A stretch of 64,000 bases of DNA from Salegentibacter sp. Hel_I_6 (GTDB lineage Bacteria > Bacteroidota > Bacteroidia > Flavobacteriales > Flavobacteriaceae). Where the stretch lies: contig NZ_JQNQ01000001.1 of NCBI RefSeq assembly GCF_000745315.1, positions 3,410,001 through 3,474,000 of the forward strand, written 5' to 3'. The notes below the pieces were generated by a model. The model was not told the DNA's origin and did no database searches. It worked only from the letters and a program-made list of their open reading frames with translations. Positions 27,225 through 34,979 of this stretch are shown in pieces. A program made the translations under genes and the position numbers. The first letter of the stretch is position 1; each line of letters opens with the position of its first letter.

Positions 27225-28343
27225 ATGAAATTTATTGTATCCAGCAGTTATTTGCTGAAACAGCTTCAGATACTGGGCGGGGTTATCAACAACACCAACA
27301 CCCTTCCAATTTTAGACAATTTTTTATTCGATCTTAAGCAGGACGAACTTACCGTTTCTGCCTCAGACCTTGAAACTACAATGTCTGCGAAACTTAAGGT
27401 AGAATCAGATTCCGAAGGAAAAATAGCGGTGCCTGCAAAATTACTATTAGACACGCTAAAAACTTTTCCCGAGCAGCCATTGACTTTTGTCGCTGAAGAC
27501 AACAACACTATAGAATTAAGCTCCAACCACGGTAAATATGCGCTTGCGTATGCTGATGGTGAAGAATTTCCAAATCCTGTGGAATTGGAAGATCCTAGCA
27601 GCACCGTTTTAGAAGGCGATATATTGGCAACCGCGATAAGCAAAACTATTTTTGCTTCCGGAAACGATGATCTTCGTCCTGTGATGAGTGGGGTTTTCTT
27701 TCAGTTTACTACAGAAGGTTTGACTTTTGTTGCAACTGATGCCCATAAACTGGTAAAATATCAGCGTGAAGACGTTACTGCTTCCCAGGCTTCAGAATTT
27801 ATTATGCCGAAAAAACCTCTAAATCTTTTAAAAGGAATTTTGGCCGGTAGCGAGAGTGAAGTGCTAATAGAATATAACGATTCTAATGCGAAATTCATCT
27901 TTGATGATACGCAATTGGTATGTCGTTTAATTGACGGAAAGTATCCAAATTACGAAGCGGTAATTCCGAAGGAGAATCCGAATAAATTAACCATAGAGCG
28001 CAACCAGTTTTTAAGCTCGGTTCGCAGGGTTTCTATTTTTTCTAATAAAACCACGCACCAGGTACGTTTAAAAATTGCCGGAGCTGAACTAAATATTTCT
28101 GCAGAAGACGTTGATTACAGCAATAAAGCTGAAGAGCGTTTAACCTGTTCTTACCAGGGCGATGATATGCAAATTGGTTTTAACTCGCGTTTCCTTACTG
28201 AAATGCTGAATAATTTAAATTCAGATGAAGTGCAATTGGAAATGAGTTTACCAAACAGAGCCGGAATTTTAACTCCCGTAGACGGACTTGATCCAGGAGA
28301 AAAAATTACAATGCTCGTTATGCCGGTAATGCTTAACAACTAG
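27225..28343 (+). CDS. dnaN: DNA polymerase III sliding clamp (beta subunit)
   Basis: A 372-residue processivity clamp made of three structural repeats. Diagnostic stretches are LGGVINNTNTLPILDNFLF (domain 1), GVFFQFTTEGLTFVATDAHKL (domain 2) and the C-terminal MLVMPVML, the last strand near the protein-binding cleft. The length is standard. The gene is not adjacent to dnaA, which is normal for Bacteroidota. A strong terminator follows. Confidence 0.97.
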   Translation: MKFIVSSSYLLKQLQILGGVINNTNTLPILDNFLFDLKQDELTVSASDLETTMSAKLKVESDSEGKIAVPAKLLLDTLKTFPEQPLTFVAEDNNTIELSSNHGKYALAYADGEEFPNPVELEDPSSTVLEGDILATAISKTIFASGNDDLRPVMSGVFFQFTTEGLTFVATDAHKLVKYQREDVTASQASEFIMPKKPLNLLKGILAGSESEVLIEYNDSNAKFIFDDTQLVCRLIDGKYPNYEAVIPKENPNKLTIERNQFLSSVRRVSIFSNKTTHQVRLKIAGAELNISAEDVDYSNKAEERLTCSYQGDDMQIGFNSRFLTEMLNNLNSDEVQLEMSLPNRAGILTPVDGLDPGEKITMLVMPVMLNN

Positions 28344-28372
28344 TATTGAGTAAATAGAATTTAGTTAATAGT

Positions 28373-28399
28373 AAAAAGCAGCCAACCGGCTGCTTTTTT
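28373..28399. terminator. Bidirectional rho-independent terminator
   Basis: An 11-bp stem (AAAAAGCAGCC / GGCTGCTTTTT) with loop AACC and an extended T run, between converging dnaN and the DUF4870 gene. Confidence 0.88.
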
Positions 28400-28421
28400 T
28401 ATTTTGAATAATGTTTCAGGT

Positions 28422-28814
28422 TTACTTTATAATTTCTATTGTTAAAGGATAATTCGGGATCTCCCCGTTGCTTACTTTGATGGCATTTACAATTGGTAGG
28501 ATAAGCATAATGACAGCAATACCAATAAGAGCGATTATCCCAAGTCCGAATAAAAAGATTAGCGGAATACATACTAAGCTATATATAAACATGCTTATTT
28601 GGAAATTGATAATCATTTTTCCGTGAAAATCCATTCCGGCAACTTTATCTTTTTGTGTAAGCCATAGGATTAATGGAACTATAAAGCCGCCAATTCCGGT
28701 AACTAAATCCAATAACTGACTTAAGTGCGTAAGGACGAGCATTTGGTTGTCTTCTCTCATTTTTTCTTTGATTGATGTGATGTCTTCTTTATTAATAGAC
28801 GATCTTTTTCGCAC
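28422..28814 (-). CDS. DUF4870-family membrane protein
   Basis: A 130-residue inner-membrane protein with three hydrophobic segments: about 45-65 (GIGGFIVPLILWLT), 78-98 (FQISMFIYSLVCIPLIFLFG) and 100-117. The pattern SQLLDLVTGIGGFIVPLILW, then KVAGMDFHGKMIINFQIS, fits DUF4870. The N-terminus may be shorter (Met at residue 15). Function unknown. It is divergent from mnmE. Confidence 0.82.
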   Translation of the reverse strand: MRKRSSINKEDITSIKEKMREDNQMLVLTHLSQLLDLVTGIGGFIVPLILWLTQKDKVAGMDFHGKMIINFQISMFIYSLVCIPLIFLFGLGIIALIGIAVIMLILPIVNAIKVSNGEIPNYPLTIEIIK

Positions 28815-28845
28815 GATGTTACAATTTTTAAAAGATGCAATTTTT

Positions 28846-28878
28846 CTCCCCCTCTTTTGGAGGGGGTTGGGGGGAGGC
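28846..28878. repeat. GC-rich inverted repeat upstream of mnmE
   Basis: The arms CCCCCTC (28848-28854) and GAGGGGG (28860-28866) form a hairpin, and a second G-run follows. Such C-run/G-run units are, as I remember, dispersed between genes in many Flavobacteriia; this copy stands out against the AT-rich surroundings. Confidence 0.6.
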
Positions 28879-28879
28879 T

Positions 28880-28887
28880 TATCTTTG
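28880..28887 (+). promoter_or_regulatory. Candidate -7 box for mnmE, almost touching the start codon
   Basis: TATCTTTG matches TAnnTTTG and ends 4 bases before the ATG at 28892. If used, transcription would begin at or next to the start codon and give a leaderless mRNA. Confidence 0.4.
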
Positions 28888-28891
28888 CCTT

Positions 28892-30295
28892 ATGAAATTA
28901 AACGATACTATTGTAGCGCTTGCCACGCCTTCTGGAGCGGGTGCTATTGCGATAATAAGACTTTCTGGCCCTGAAGCCATTGCTATTGTTTCACCACTTT
29001 TTAAAGCAAAAAGCAGGAAGAAACTTGAAGACCAGCCCAGTCATACTTTGCATTTGGGAAATTTAATGGATGGCGATCGTACTTTAGATGAGGTTTTAAT
29101 TTCAGTATTTAAAGGTTCGAAATCCTATACCGGTGAAGAAACCATAGAAATTTCCTGTCACGGGAGTCCATATATTCAACAGGAGATTATCCAGTTGATG
29201 ATTAGAAAGGGTTGCCGTTCTGCGGAAGCCGGGGAATTTACGATGCGTGCTTTTCTAAACGGAAAGATGGATTTGAGTCAGGCTGAAGCCGTAGCCGATC
29301 TAATTTCTTCTGAAAATCAGGCCTCTCATCAAATGGCACTACAACAAATGCGCGGCGGCTTTTCTAATGAAATTCATAGGTTACGCCAGGAATTACTGGA
29401 TTTTGCTTCGTTGATTGAATTAGAATTAGATTTTTCTGAAGAAGATGTGGAATTCGCCAATCGAGATCAATTTAAAGAACTGGTAGCTAGAATTCAGCAG
29501 GTATTAAAACGTTTAATAGATTCTTTTGCTACCGGAAATGTTCTTAAAAATGGAATTCCCGTTGCGATTGTAGGTGAGCCAAACGTAGGTAAATCTACTT
29601 TATTAAATTCACTTTTAAATGAAGAACGAGCCATCGTATCTGAAGTTGCCGGAACCACCCGGGATTCTATTGAAGACGAAATGAGTATTGGTGGTGTTGG
29701 ATTTAGATTTATTGATACCGCAGGAATAAGAGAGACTCAAGATGTAGTGGAAAGTATCGGAATAAAGCGAACTTTTGAAAAGATCAGTCAGGCGCAGGTA
29801 GTTGTTTATCTTTTAAACGCAGAAAAGTTTAAATCTCAAAGTTCAAAATTTAAGGTTGAGATTAAAAAGATTCATAATCAATTTCCTCAAAAACCTCTTG
29901 TTGTTATCGCGAATAAAGTAGATCAACTTACGGAAAAAGAGAAAGAGAATTTATTTGAAAATTTAAACGAACTGGAAGGCGCAAGTTTGCAGTTAATTTC
30001 TGCTAAAACAGGCGAAGGTGTAGAGGAATTAAAAAGTAAATTACTGGAATTTGTAAACACCGGCGCGCTTAGAAATAATAATACCATCGTAACCAACAGC
30101 CGTCACTATAATGCACTTTTAAAAGCTTTGGAAGAAATAAACAAGGTAGAAGAAGGTTTGAATACCGATCTTTCAGGTGATCTTTTAGCCATAGATATTC
30201 GTGAAGCTTTGGAATACTTTGGAGAAATCACCGGGCAGGTCACTAATGATGAATTATTGGGGAATATATTTTCTAATTTCTGTATTGGTAAATAA
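28892..30295 (+). CDS. mnmE: tRNA uridine-5-carboxymethylaminomethyl(34) synthesis GTPase MnmE
   Basis: A 467-residue GTPase that, with MnmG, modifies the wobble uridine of tRNAs. The N-terminal tetrahydrofolate-binding domain starts MKLNDTIVALATPSGAGAIA. The G motifs are GEPNVGKSTLLNSLL, GTTRDS, DTAG and NKVD, and the C-terminal end is FCIGK with the conserved cysteine four residues from the end. I start at ATG 28892; an upstream in-frame ATG would add residues encoded by the GC-rich repeat. The 3' end is intact and is the likely integration site of the mobile element that follows. Confidence 0.95.
   Translation: MKLNDTIVALATPSGAGAIAIIRLSGPEAIAIVSPLFKAKSRKKLEDQPSHTLHLGNLMDGDRTLDEVLISVFKGSKSYTGEETIEISCHGSPYIQQEIIQLMIRKGCRSAEAGEFTMRAFLNGKMDLSQAEAVADLISSENQASHQMALQQMRGGFSNEIHRLRQELLDFASLIELELDFSEEDVEFANRDQFKELVARIQQVLKRLIDSFATGNVLKNGIPVAIVGEPNVGKSTLLNSLLNEERAIVSEVAGTTRDSIEDEMSIGGVGFRFIDTAGIRETQDVVESIGIKRTFEKISQAQVVVYLLNAEKFKSQSSKFKVEIKKIHNQFPQKPLVVIANKVDQLTEKEKENLFENLNELEGASLQLISAKTGEGVEELKSKLLEFVNTGALRNNNTIVTNSRHYNALLKALEEINKVEEGLNTDLSGDLLAIDIREALEYFGEITGQVTNDELLGNIFSNFCIGK
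30278..30295 (+). other. Probable attachment site (attL) at the mnmE 3' end
   Basis: The last 18 bases of mnmE (encoding FCIGK and stop) lie directly in front of an integrase gene 223 bases away. Genomic islands of the SGI1 type are known to integrate at this position of mnmE/trmE, restoring the gene end. I found no second copy in the window, so the crossover sequence is inferred. Confidence 0.55.
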
Positions 30296-30305
30296 ACAGC
30301 AAATA

Positions 30306-30345
30306 TCAAATGATGTCAAATGATATTAAATGACATCAAATCGTA
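30306..30345. repeat. Four tandem degenerate 10-bp repeats
   Basis: TCAAATGATG, TCAAATGATA, TTAAATGACA and TCAAATCGTA follow one another without gaps, beginning 10 bases after the mnmE stop codon. The sequence GATGTCA...TGACATC also forms an inverted repeat across them. Position suggests recombinase arm-binding sites of the neighbouring integrase. Confidence 0.6.
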
Positions 30346-30352
30346 CTATTAT

Positions 30353-30376
30353 AAAGGCTTTAGAGCCTCTTTTATT
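30353..30376 (+). terminator. Weak terminator-like hairpin after mnmE
   Basis: A 5-bp stem AGGCT / AGCCT with a 4-base loop, followed by CTTTTATTTTA. The stem is short, so support is modest. Confidence 0.35.
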
Positions 30377-30402
30377 TTATGATACATTTCCTATTTTTGC
30401 TA

Positions 30403-30477
30403 TTGGTACACCTATTTTTGTGCCTTTGGTACACCTCGATGTTAAAACTTGTGTTCCGGGTGTACCTTGGTACACCT
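30403..30477. promoter_or_regulatory. Repeated operator upstream of the integrase gene
   Basis: TTGGTACACCT occurs three times in direct orientation (30403-30413, 30426-30436, 30467-30477). The last copy pairs with an inverted copy to make GGTGTACC-TT-GGTACACC (30459-30476), a perfect 8-bp palindrome with a 2-base spacer ending 42 bases before the integrase ATG. This looks like a repressor or recombinase binding array. Confidence 0.7.
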
Positions 30478-30518
30478 CATATTATTTTTTTAGCTATCTT
30501 TAAGGAAAATAAGGAGAT

Positions 30519-31661
30519 ATGAAAATTAAGTTAAAAAAGAAAAAGCTAGCTTCCGGGAAGTACAGCCTTTATATCGAATACTATAAAGGAAAAATTAGAG
30601 ATGCAAATGGTAAGCAGACCAATAAGAGGGAATTCGAGTATCTCAAAGAATATTTATACATAAATCCCAGAAATGCTTCTGAGAAAAAAGAAAATGAAGA
30701 AACTCTTTTAAGAGCTGAACAAATACTTTCGATCCGCCGAGCAGAATATGCTCAGGGTAAATATGGTATTAAAGATAGAAGTAAGGATAGACTTCTATTT
30801 CTCACTTATTATGATAAACTTAAAGAGGAGCGTTACGAAAACAAAGGAAACTATGATAATTGGGATGCCGCTCAAAATCATATTGAAGACTATTGCAAAA
30901 AAAGAAAAGTCACCTTTGAGGATATAGACGAAGATTTTGTCATAGGTTTTAAAAAGTTTTTAAACAAGACCTCCAGTATTAACTCCAAAACTCCCCTTTC
31001 CCAAAATTCTAAATATACCTATTACAATAAGTTTAAAGCAGCTTTGAGGCAAGCTTTCGAAGATGGATATACTCGTAGAAACTTTGCTACCACAGTTAAG
31101 GGTTTTGCCCAGGGTGAAACATCCAGGGAGCATCTTACACATGAGGAACTTCAGGCAGTGGCAAAAGCATATTGCAAACACCCAGTTTTGAAATCGGCTT
31201 TTTTGTTTAGTTGCCTAACAGGATTAAGGTGGAGTGATATTAACAAGCTCGTCTGGTCTGAAGTACGGGATGAAAAAGATGAAACCCGGTTAATTTTTAA
31301 GCAGAAAAAAACTTCGGGGCAGGAATATCAATTCATCTCTAACCAGGCAAGACAGCTTTTAGGTAAGAGAAAACGAGAAAATGACAAAGTATTTCAGGGT
31401 CTCAAATATGGTGCTCATTTTAATGCTGAAATCCTGAGGTGGTGTATGCGTGCAGGTATTACTAAACATATTACCTTTCATAGTGCCCGCCATACACATG
31501 CCGTTCTTCTACTTGAAAATGGTGCTGATATATATACTGTTTCTAAGATCCTGGGCCATAAAGAAATAAGAACTACCCAGGTGTATGCTAAAATAGTAGA
31601 TAAGAAGAAAAAGGAAGCTGCTTATCTAATTCCCGAACTCGAAATAGATTATGAGTTTTGA
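30519..31661 (+). CDS. int: Tyrosine recombinase (integrase) of a mobile element
   Basis: A 380-residue phage-type integrase. An N-terminal arm-binding domain (about 1-85), a SAM-like core-binding domain (about 93-195) and a catalytic domain (about 203-365) are visible. Catalytic residues are Arg237 (TGLRWSD), a likely Lys near 264, His321 and Arg324 (HSARHTH), His347 (LGHKEI) and the nucleophile Tyr356 (TTQVYAKI). The set is complete, so it is probably active. It should integrate and excise the element at the mnmE end next to it. An AAGGAG-like sequence lies just before ATG 30519. The next gene overlaps its 3' end by 11 bases. Confidence 0.93.
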   Translation: MKIKLKKKKLASGKYSLYIEYYKGKIRDANGKQTNKREFEYLKEYLYINPRNASEKKENEETLLRAEQILSIRRAEYAQGKYGIKDRSKDRLLFLTYYDKLKEERYENKGNYDNWDAAQNHIEDYCKKRKVTFEDIDEDFVIGFKKFLNKTSSINSKTPLSQNSKYTYYNKFKAALRQAFEDGYTRRNFATTVKGFAQGETSREHLTHEELQAVAKAYCKHPVLKSAFLFSCLTGLRWSDINKLVWSEVRDEKDETRLIFKQKKTSGQEYQFISNQARQLLGKRKRENDKVFQGLKYGAHFNAEILRWCMRAGITKHITFHSARHTHAVLLLENGADIYTVSKILGHKEIRTTQVYAKIVDKKKKEAAYLIPELEIDYEF

Positions 31662-32406
31662 TTTATTCAAATACCTGACCACCCTTGGCTTCATCTATAT
31701 TTATGGAAGGCTAATTTTACATTATGGTGAAATGCTTTGGGCTTATATGATGAATGAAAGAATTTTATGGAATATAAAAATTGAAAGACCTAGAATTCTT
31801 TTTATGGGGTTGGGTTTGGGAGTTATGCATCTTGCGGTTTATTCGCGGTATACTATTGAATCAGATACGCTTCTAGTCCCAGCAATAAGTTTTCTTGTTT
31901 TTTTAGCCGGCTTTTTTCTTTCCATTCTTCCCTGGACGGAAAAATTTAAAAATAGTATGCAGAGCCAAAAGCCAGCTGGCTCTCTAAAAAAGGACAAAAA
32001 TTTTAATTTGGCTATTTCAGAAGGTCAAATTCAAAAGTTATATCATAATCTAATGAGGTATGATCTTTTGAATTCTGAGAAAACAAGCCTCCTGGATTTC
32101 AAAAAGGTGCTTACTGAAAATTGGGAAACTCATAATTCGAAAATCCATTTTAATATGGATGGTGCAAGCTGCAGGGAGTTTTATGATTATTTGACCCGAA
32201 CCTTTCCCGAAAATTCCTTAACAATGAAAAATTTCTTTGAAACGTCTAAGCTGGTAATAAGATCCGATGGGAAACCTTATAAGTATAATACCATTAAAAG
32301 TGCCCCGTTAAAAACGGTCTCCTCGAAGGAGAACGATAGGTTGAATAAAATTTTTCAAGAGCTGACTTTAAACCAGGCAAGATCTAAAGTGGATAAATCT
32401 TTTTAA
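31651..32406 (+). CDS. Membrane protein encoded with the integrase
   Basis: A 251-residue protein of unknown function. Hydrophobic segments occur near residues 10-30, 50-70 and 74-93, and the remaining part (about 120-250) is soluble, basic and helical. The ATG lies inside the integrase gene, 11 bases before its stop codon, so translation is coupled. In Bacteroidota mobile elements an unnamed gene often follows the integrase in this way. Its 3' end overlaps the converging ASCH remnant by 23 bases. Confidence 0.72.
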   Translation: MSFDLFKYLTTLGFIYIYGRLILHYGEMLWAYMMNERILWNIKIERPRILFMGLGLGVMHLAVYSRYTIESDTLLVPAISFLVFLAGFFLSILPWTEKFKNSMQSQKPAGSLKKDKNFNLAISEGQIQKLYHNLMRYDLLNSEKTSLLDFKKVLTENWETHNSKIHFNMDGASCREFYDYLTRTFPENSLTMKNFFETSKLVIRSDGKPYKYNTIKSAPLKTVSSKENDRLNKIFQELTLNQARSKVDKSF

Positions 32407-32862
32407 AATATTCGCAAACTATGATCATATCTTCATTAAATTTTTCCGGATAGTAGGCCATCTCTCTTTCGTAATATGCCTGGTGAACTTTTTTCCAGTA
32501 TTTTAAAGATTTATCACCTTCGCCTTCAGTTGCTGCAAATTCTTCTGTGATTTTATTAAATGGAACCTGCTCTATCTTCAGCGTTTCAATTATAGCTTTT
32601 GCATTTCCATTCCAATCCGTCACAATTTGTTGGTCCCCGGCTCTTGGCAGAGGTTCATTATATTTTTTAAACCACCATAATGAAGTAGCAGTTGCTTGCT
32701 TTATTCCCTTTACGACTAACTCTGCGCATTCATTCGCGTCTTTTTCATTGTCACAGAAATAGAAAGAAACTGGAACTTCTCCTAATTTATTCTGAGGGTT
32801 TTGAGTAAGAAAGTCTTCCCATAGGCTTATTACAGATTTAAAATTTTCCTCCCATTATTCAT
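32384..32862 (-). pseudogene. ASCH-domain protein with a frameshift at its start
   Basis: A continuous minus-strand frame from 32854 to 32384 encodes about 156 residues of a full ASCH (YqfB-like, RNA- or nucleotide-binding) domain: FYFCDNEKDANECAELVVKG, ATATSLWWFKKYNEPLP, IVTDWNGNAKAII, FNKITEEFAATEGEGDKSL. There is no normal start codon in that frame before a GTG at 32623, which would delete half the domain. An ATG at 32862 lies one frame off, and adding a single base in the AAT AAT stretch behind it would join the two. The gene therefore looks broken by a one-base deletion, or the sequence has an error there. Such domains are linked to tRNA or nucleoside processing and often to mobile elements. 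Confidence 0.75.
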
Positions 32863-32922
32863 AGTTTCCCTATCTCGAAATTTTTTGAGTGCTTCTTAAA
32901 TTTGTTTTATTCCAGTACCTGC

Positions 32923-33867
32923 CTAGTCCAATTTTGAATAACGCTGCTCTAATAGATCCGAGTATTTTTGCTTGTATTCACTTGATAAGAAGGAGTCTTC
33001 TAAAAGAGAAAGAGCTTTCTTTTTATTTTTAATGAATCTTTTAAATACTCCATCAATCTGCTTTTTGTTCAATTCCAGTTTCTCTCCCAGACTCACAAAA
33101 TGTTTTTTTGCCAACTTTTTCCGCTTTCCTGCAAGAGTTAGCGCCAGCTCTTCATCATCTTCTGGGTTAACTATAGCTACATTTAAAAGATCATAGGCAG
33201 GGGACAAGACCCATTCTCTACTTCGTTTTATTAAAGAAAAGTTTTTCAGGTGCATATCGTTATTCCCCGTGAGAAAACTAAATACAGCTATTTCAAAAAA
33301 ATAAAGTTTATCGAGTAAGGTGTTAGAGGAATAAGTCCCTATTGCCCTTCCTACTTTCTCCATCGAACCTTTGTATTTATCAAACGCCTCCAGGATCTGA
33401 AACATATCGAGCATATGAATCTTTTCATTATTAAGTGTCCGATCTATTCTCTTTGTGATATAAGCTAACTCTCCAGATTTTAATCTTATTAAACTTGAAG
33501 AAACCGTTCTTATTCCAAAGCTTTCTGCCATACGCATTGTGAAATGTTCGTTTTGCGGCATTTCAGCAAAAACTGTAGAGGGTGGTTTTAAGATATAATT
33601 TCCTCCGAGCGCTCCTACCACTGTTAACCTGTTATTTTCCGATGCTAGTGCTTTATCGGTGAAGGATAAAGAAAGTTTAGGTTGTACCCCAGGAACTGCT
33701 ATTCTTCTTTCTACCACATTTTTTGCCAGGTCTACCATTTGATCCAGGGAATATTCCAGCTGAGGCGGAATTTCAGTACCAAAGAAATTTACACTGCAAT
33801 TAGGGTGAAAATCTTTAGGATCTGTATCTGCCAGTTCCTTATAACAATATAGACATCTATTCTGCAT
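32923..33867 (-). CDS. hipT: HipT-like serine/threonine kinase toxin (HipA C-terminal part)
   Basis: A 314-residue HipA-family kinase that lacks the usual N-terminal subdomain, which is encoded by the separate gene next to it. A Cys-rich start (CLYCYKEL...FHPNC, residues 5-24) precedes the kinase. The Gly-rich loop region VPGVQPKLSLSF has the Ser-x-Ser pair (66, 68) seen in HipT-type kinases. Lys94 binds ATP, the catalytic loop is GNNDMHLKN (201-209; Asp204) and the metal-binding Asp226 lies in PAYDLL. Such kinases phosphorylate aminoacyl-tRNA synthetases and stop growth. It overlaps the hipS gene by 11 bases. Confidence 0.85.
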   Translation of the reverse strand: MQNRCLYCYKELADTDPKDFHPNCSVNFFGTEIPPQLEYSLDQMVDLAKNVVERRIAVPGVQPKLSLSFTDKALASENNRLTVVGALGGNYILKPPSTVFAEMPQNEHFTMRMAESFGIRTVSSSLIRLKSGELAYITKRIDRTLNNEKIHMLDMFQILEAFDKYKGSMEKVGRAIGTYSSNTLLDKLYFFEIAVFSFLTGNNDMHLKNFSLIKRSREWVLSPAYDLLNVAIVNPEDDEELALTLAGKRKKLAKKHFVSLGEKLELNKKQIDGVFKRFIKNKKKALSLLEDSFLSSEYKQKYSDLLEQRYSKLD

Positions 33868-34192
33868 TTTCTGTAACTATTGGGTGAACACTGACCGCAC
33901 CTATACAATTTTTGCAACAAGCTAATAATAGTCCCATTCGGTCATTACGGTTGATTTTCCAGTTTTTTGAGGCTATATCTAGAAGCCATCCTTCCGGGAT
34001 AAGACCTTCAAAAAAAGGAAAAAGCCGTTTTTCTACATAAGGTTCTTTTCTAATCGGCATCGTAAACGTGATAAATTGATCAGGATATTTATCAACGTAA
34101 TTAATTTCATATTGAAATTGATATTCTCCTTCATCGGTTTCGGTTAAAATACCTGCTAGAAGTTCCTGATAATAAATTTTTGCCTGTCTCAT
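33857..34192 (-). CDS. hipS: HipS-like subdomain protein (HipA N-terminal part)
   Basis: A 111-residue protein equivalent to the N-terminal subdomain 1 of HipA: IYYQELLAGILTETDEGEYQFQ and then FTMPIRKEPYVEKRLFPFFEGLIPEGWLL. In the tripartite HipBST systems this small protein, not HipB, neutralises the kinase. The gene lies between hipB and hipT, 3 bases after hipB and overlapping hipT by 11 bases. I infer that it is the antitoxin. Confidence 0.83.
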   Translation of the reverse strand: MRQAKIYYQELLAGILTETDEGEYQFQYEINYVDKYPDQFITFTMPIRKEPYVEKRLFPFFEGLIPEGWLLDIASKNWKINRNDRMGLLLACCKNCIGAVSVHPIVTENAE

Positions 34193-34195
34193 AAA

Positions 34196-34408
34196 TTAAG
34201 TTTGAGAAATATCATTTTGGTCTACCGGAGCAAGTACATGTCCAAACATCTTTAGCACCTGATTTACCTTTTCCATATTCAGGTTTTCTTTTCCCTGTTC
34301 TATTTTTCTCACAACGGTCAAAGCTACACCAGCCCTTTCGGCAAATTCTTCCTGGGTGAGTTGGTTTTCTTTTCGCTTTTGTTTTAAAAACTCTGAGAGA
34401 TTCTTCAT
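34196..34408 (-). CDS. hipB: HipB-like XRE-family DNA-binding protein
   Basis: A 70-residue Cro/CI-type helix-turn-helix protein: LTQEEFAERAGVALTVVRKIEQGKENL spans the DNA-binding helices (about 18-44). It is the first gene of the hipBST operon and should repress it; three palindromic operators lie directly upstream from base 34409. The protein is as short as usual for HipB in this arrangement. Confidence 0.87.
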   Translation of the reverse strand: MKNLSEFLKQKRKENQLTQEEFAERAGVALTVVRKIEQGKENLNMEKVNQVLKMFGHVLAPVDQNDISQT

Positions 34409-34507
34409 TATATGTAATTGAATATAATTATTGCAAATATACCTTAATTATATGTTTATACGTATATTTTTGAATTTATTTTTAAATTTATATGTATTTG
34501 CATATAA
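34409..34507. promoter_or_regulatory. Three hipB operators spaced exactly 40 bp
   Basis: Related imperfect palindromes start at 34409, 34449 and 34489: TATATGTAATTGAATATA, TATATGTTTATACGTATA and TATATGTATTTGCATATA, with the consensus TATATG-N6-(C/A)(A/G)TATA. The first begins one base before the hipB start codon. The last is a perfect TATATG/CATATA palindrome. The equal spacing suggests cooperative HipB binding. Confidence 0.75.
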
Positions 34508-34680
34508 ATTTGAGGGAGAGGTAATCAAATTGATTAGGGCTGATTTTTCATACTTTAAAAAAGAAGTCATACAAGGTATGAATAGTATGACTTTCTTATC
34601 ATTTCCCATCTTAGTTTTGGTTCCAGAATTAGAATTACAAAAGCGCTTTTGTTCATTTTCTAACTTAAAATTTTTCAAAA

Positions 34681-34968
34681 ATGAACGAACTAAAAATGTT
34701 AGAGCAACTGGACCGTATAGAGAAATTAGTCCGCGCTCAGAAAGCCGTATTGACTTTTGACCAGGCCTGTGATTATACAGGAATTTCAAGAAGTTATATG
34801 TACAAACTTACCGCCAGGGGGGAAATTCCATTTTCTAAACCCAAGGGTAAATTGATCTTCTTCTCTCGTGAAAAACTGGATAGCTGGCTACTTAATAATT
34901 GTCATTCTTCTAAAGATGAAATTAAGAGGGGAGCAGTAGAATATACCTTCAGAAATAGAAGGTTTTAA
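34681..34968 (+). CDS. Excisionase-like helix-turn-helix protein
   Basis: A 95-residue MerR/Xis-like (HTH_17) protein: VLTFDQACDYTGISRSYMYKL, then GEIPFSKPKGKLIFFSREKLDSWL. An N-terminal coiled segment (MNELKMLEQLDRIEKLVRA) precedes it. Such proteins are standard in Bacteroidota integrative elements, acting as recombination directionality factors or regulators of the replication genes. It starts the rightward replication and mobilisation operon. Confidence 0.85.
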   Translation: MNELKMLEQLDRIEKLVRAQKAVLTFDQACDYTGISRSYMYKLTARGEIPFSKPKGKLIFFSREKLDSWLLNNCHSSKDEIKRGAVEYTFRNRRF

Positions 34969-34979
34969 AGCTTTGGGTT

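Noticed and set aside
34448..34789. Open frames on both strands across the hip promoter region
   Set aside because: They overlap the operator array and the real HTH gene, and their products show no family pattern.
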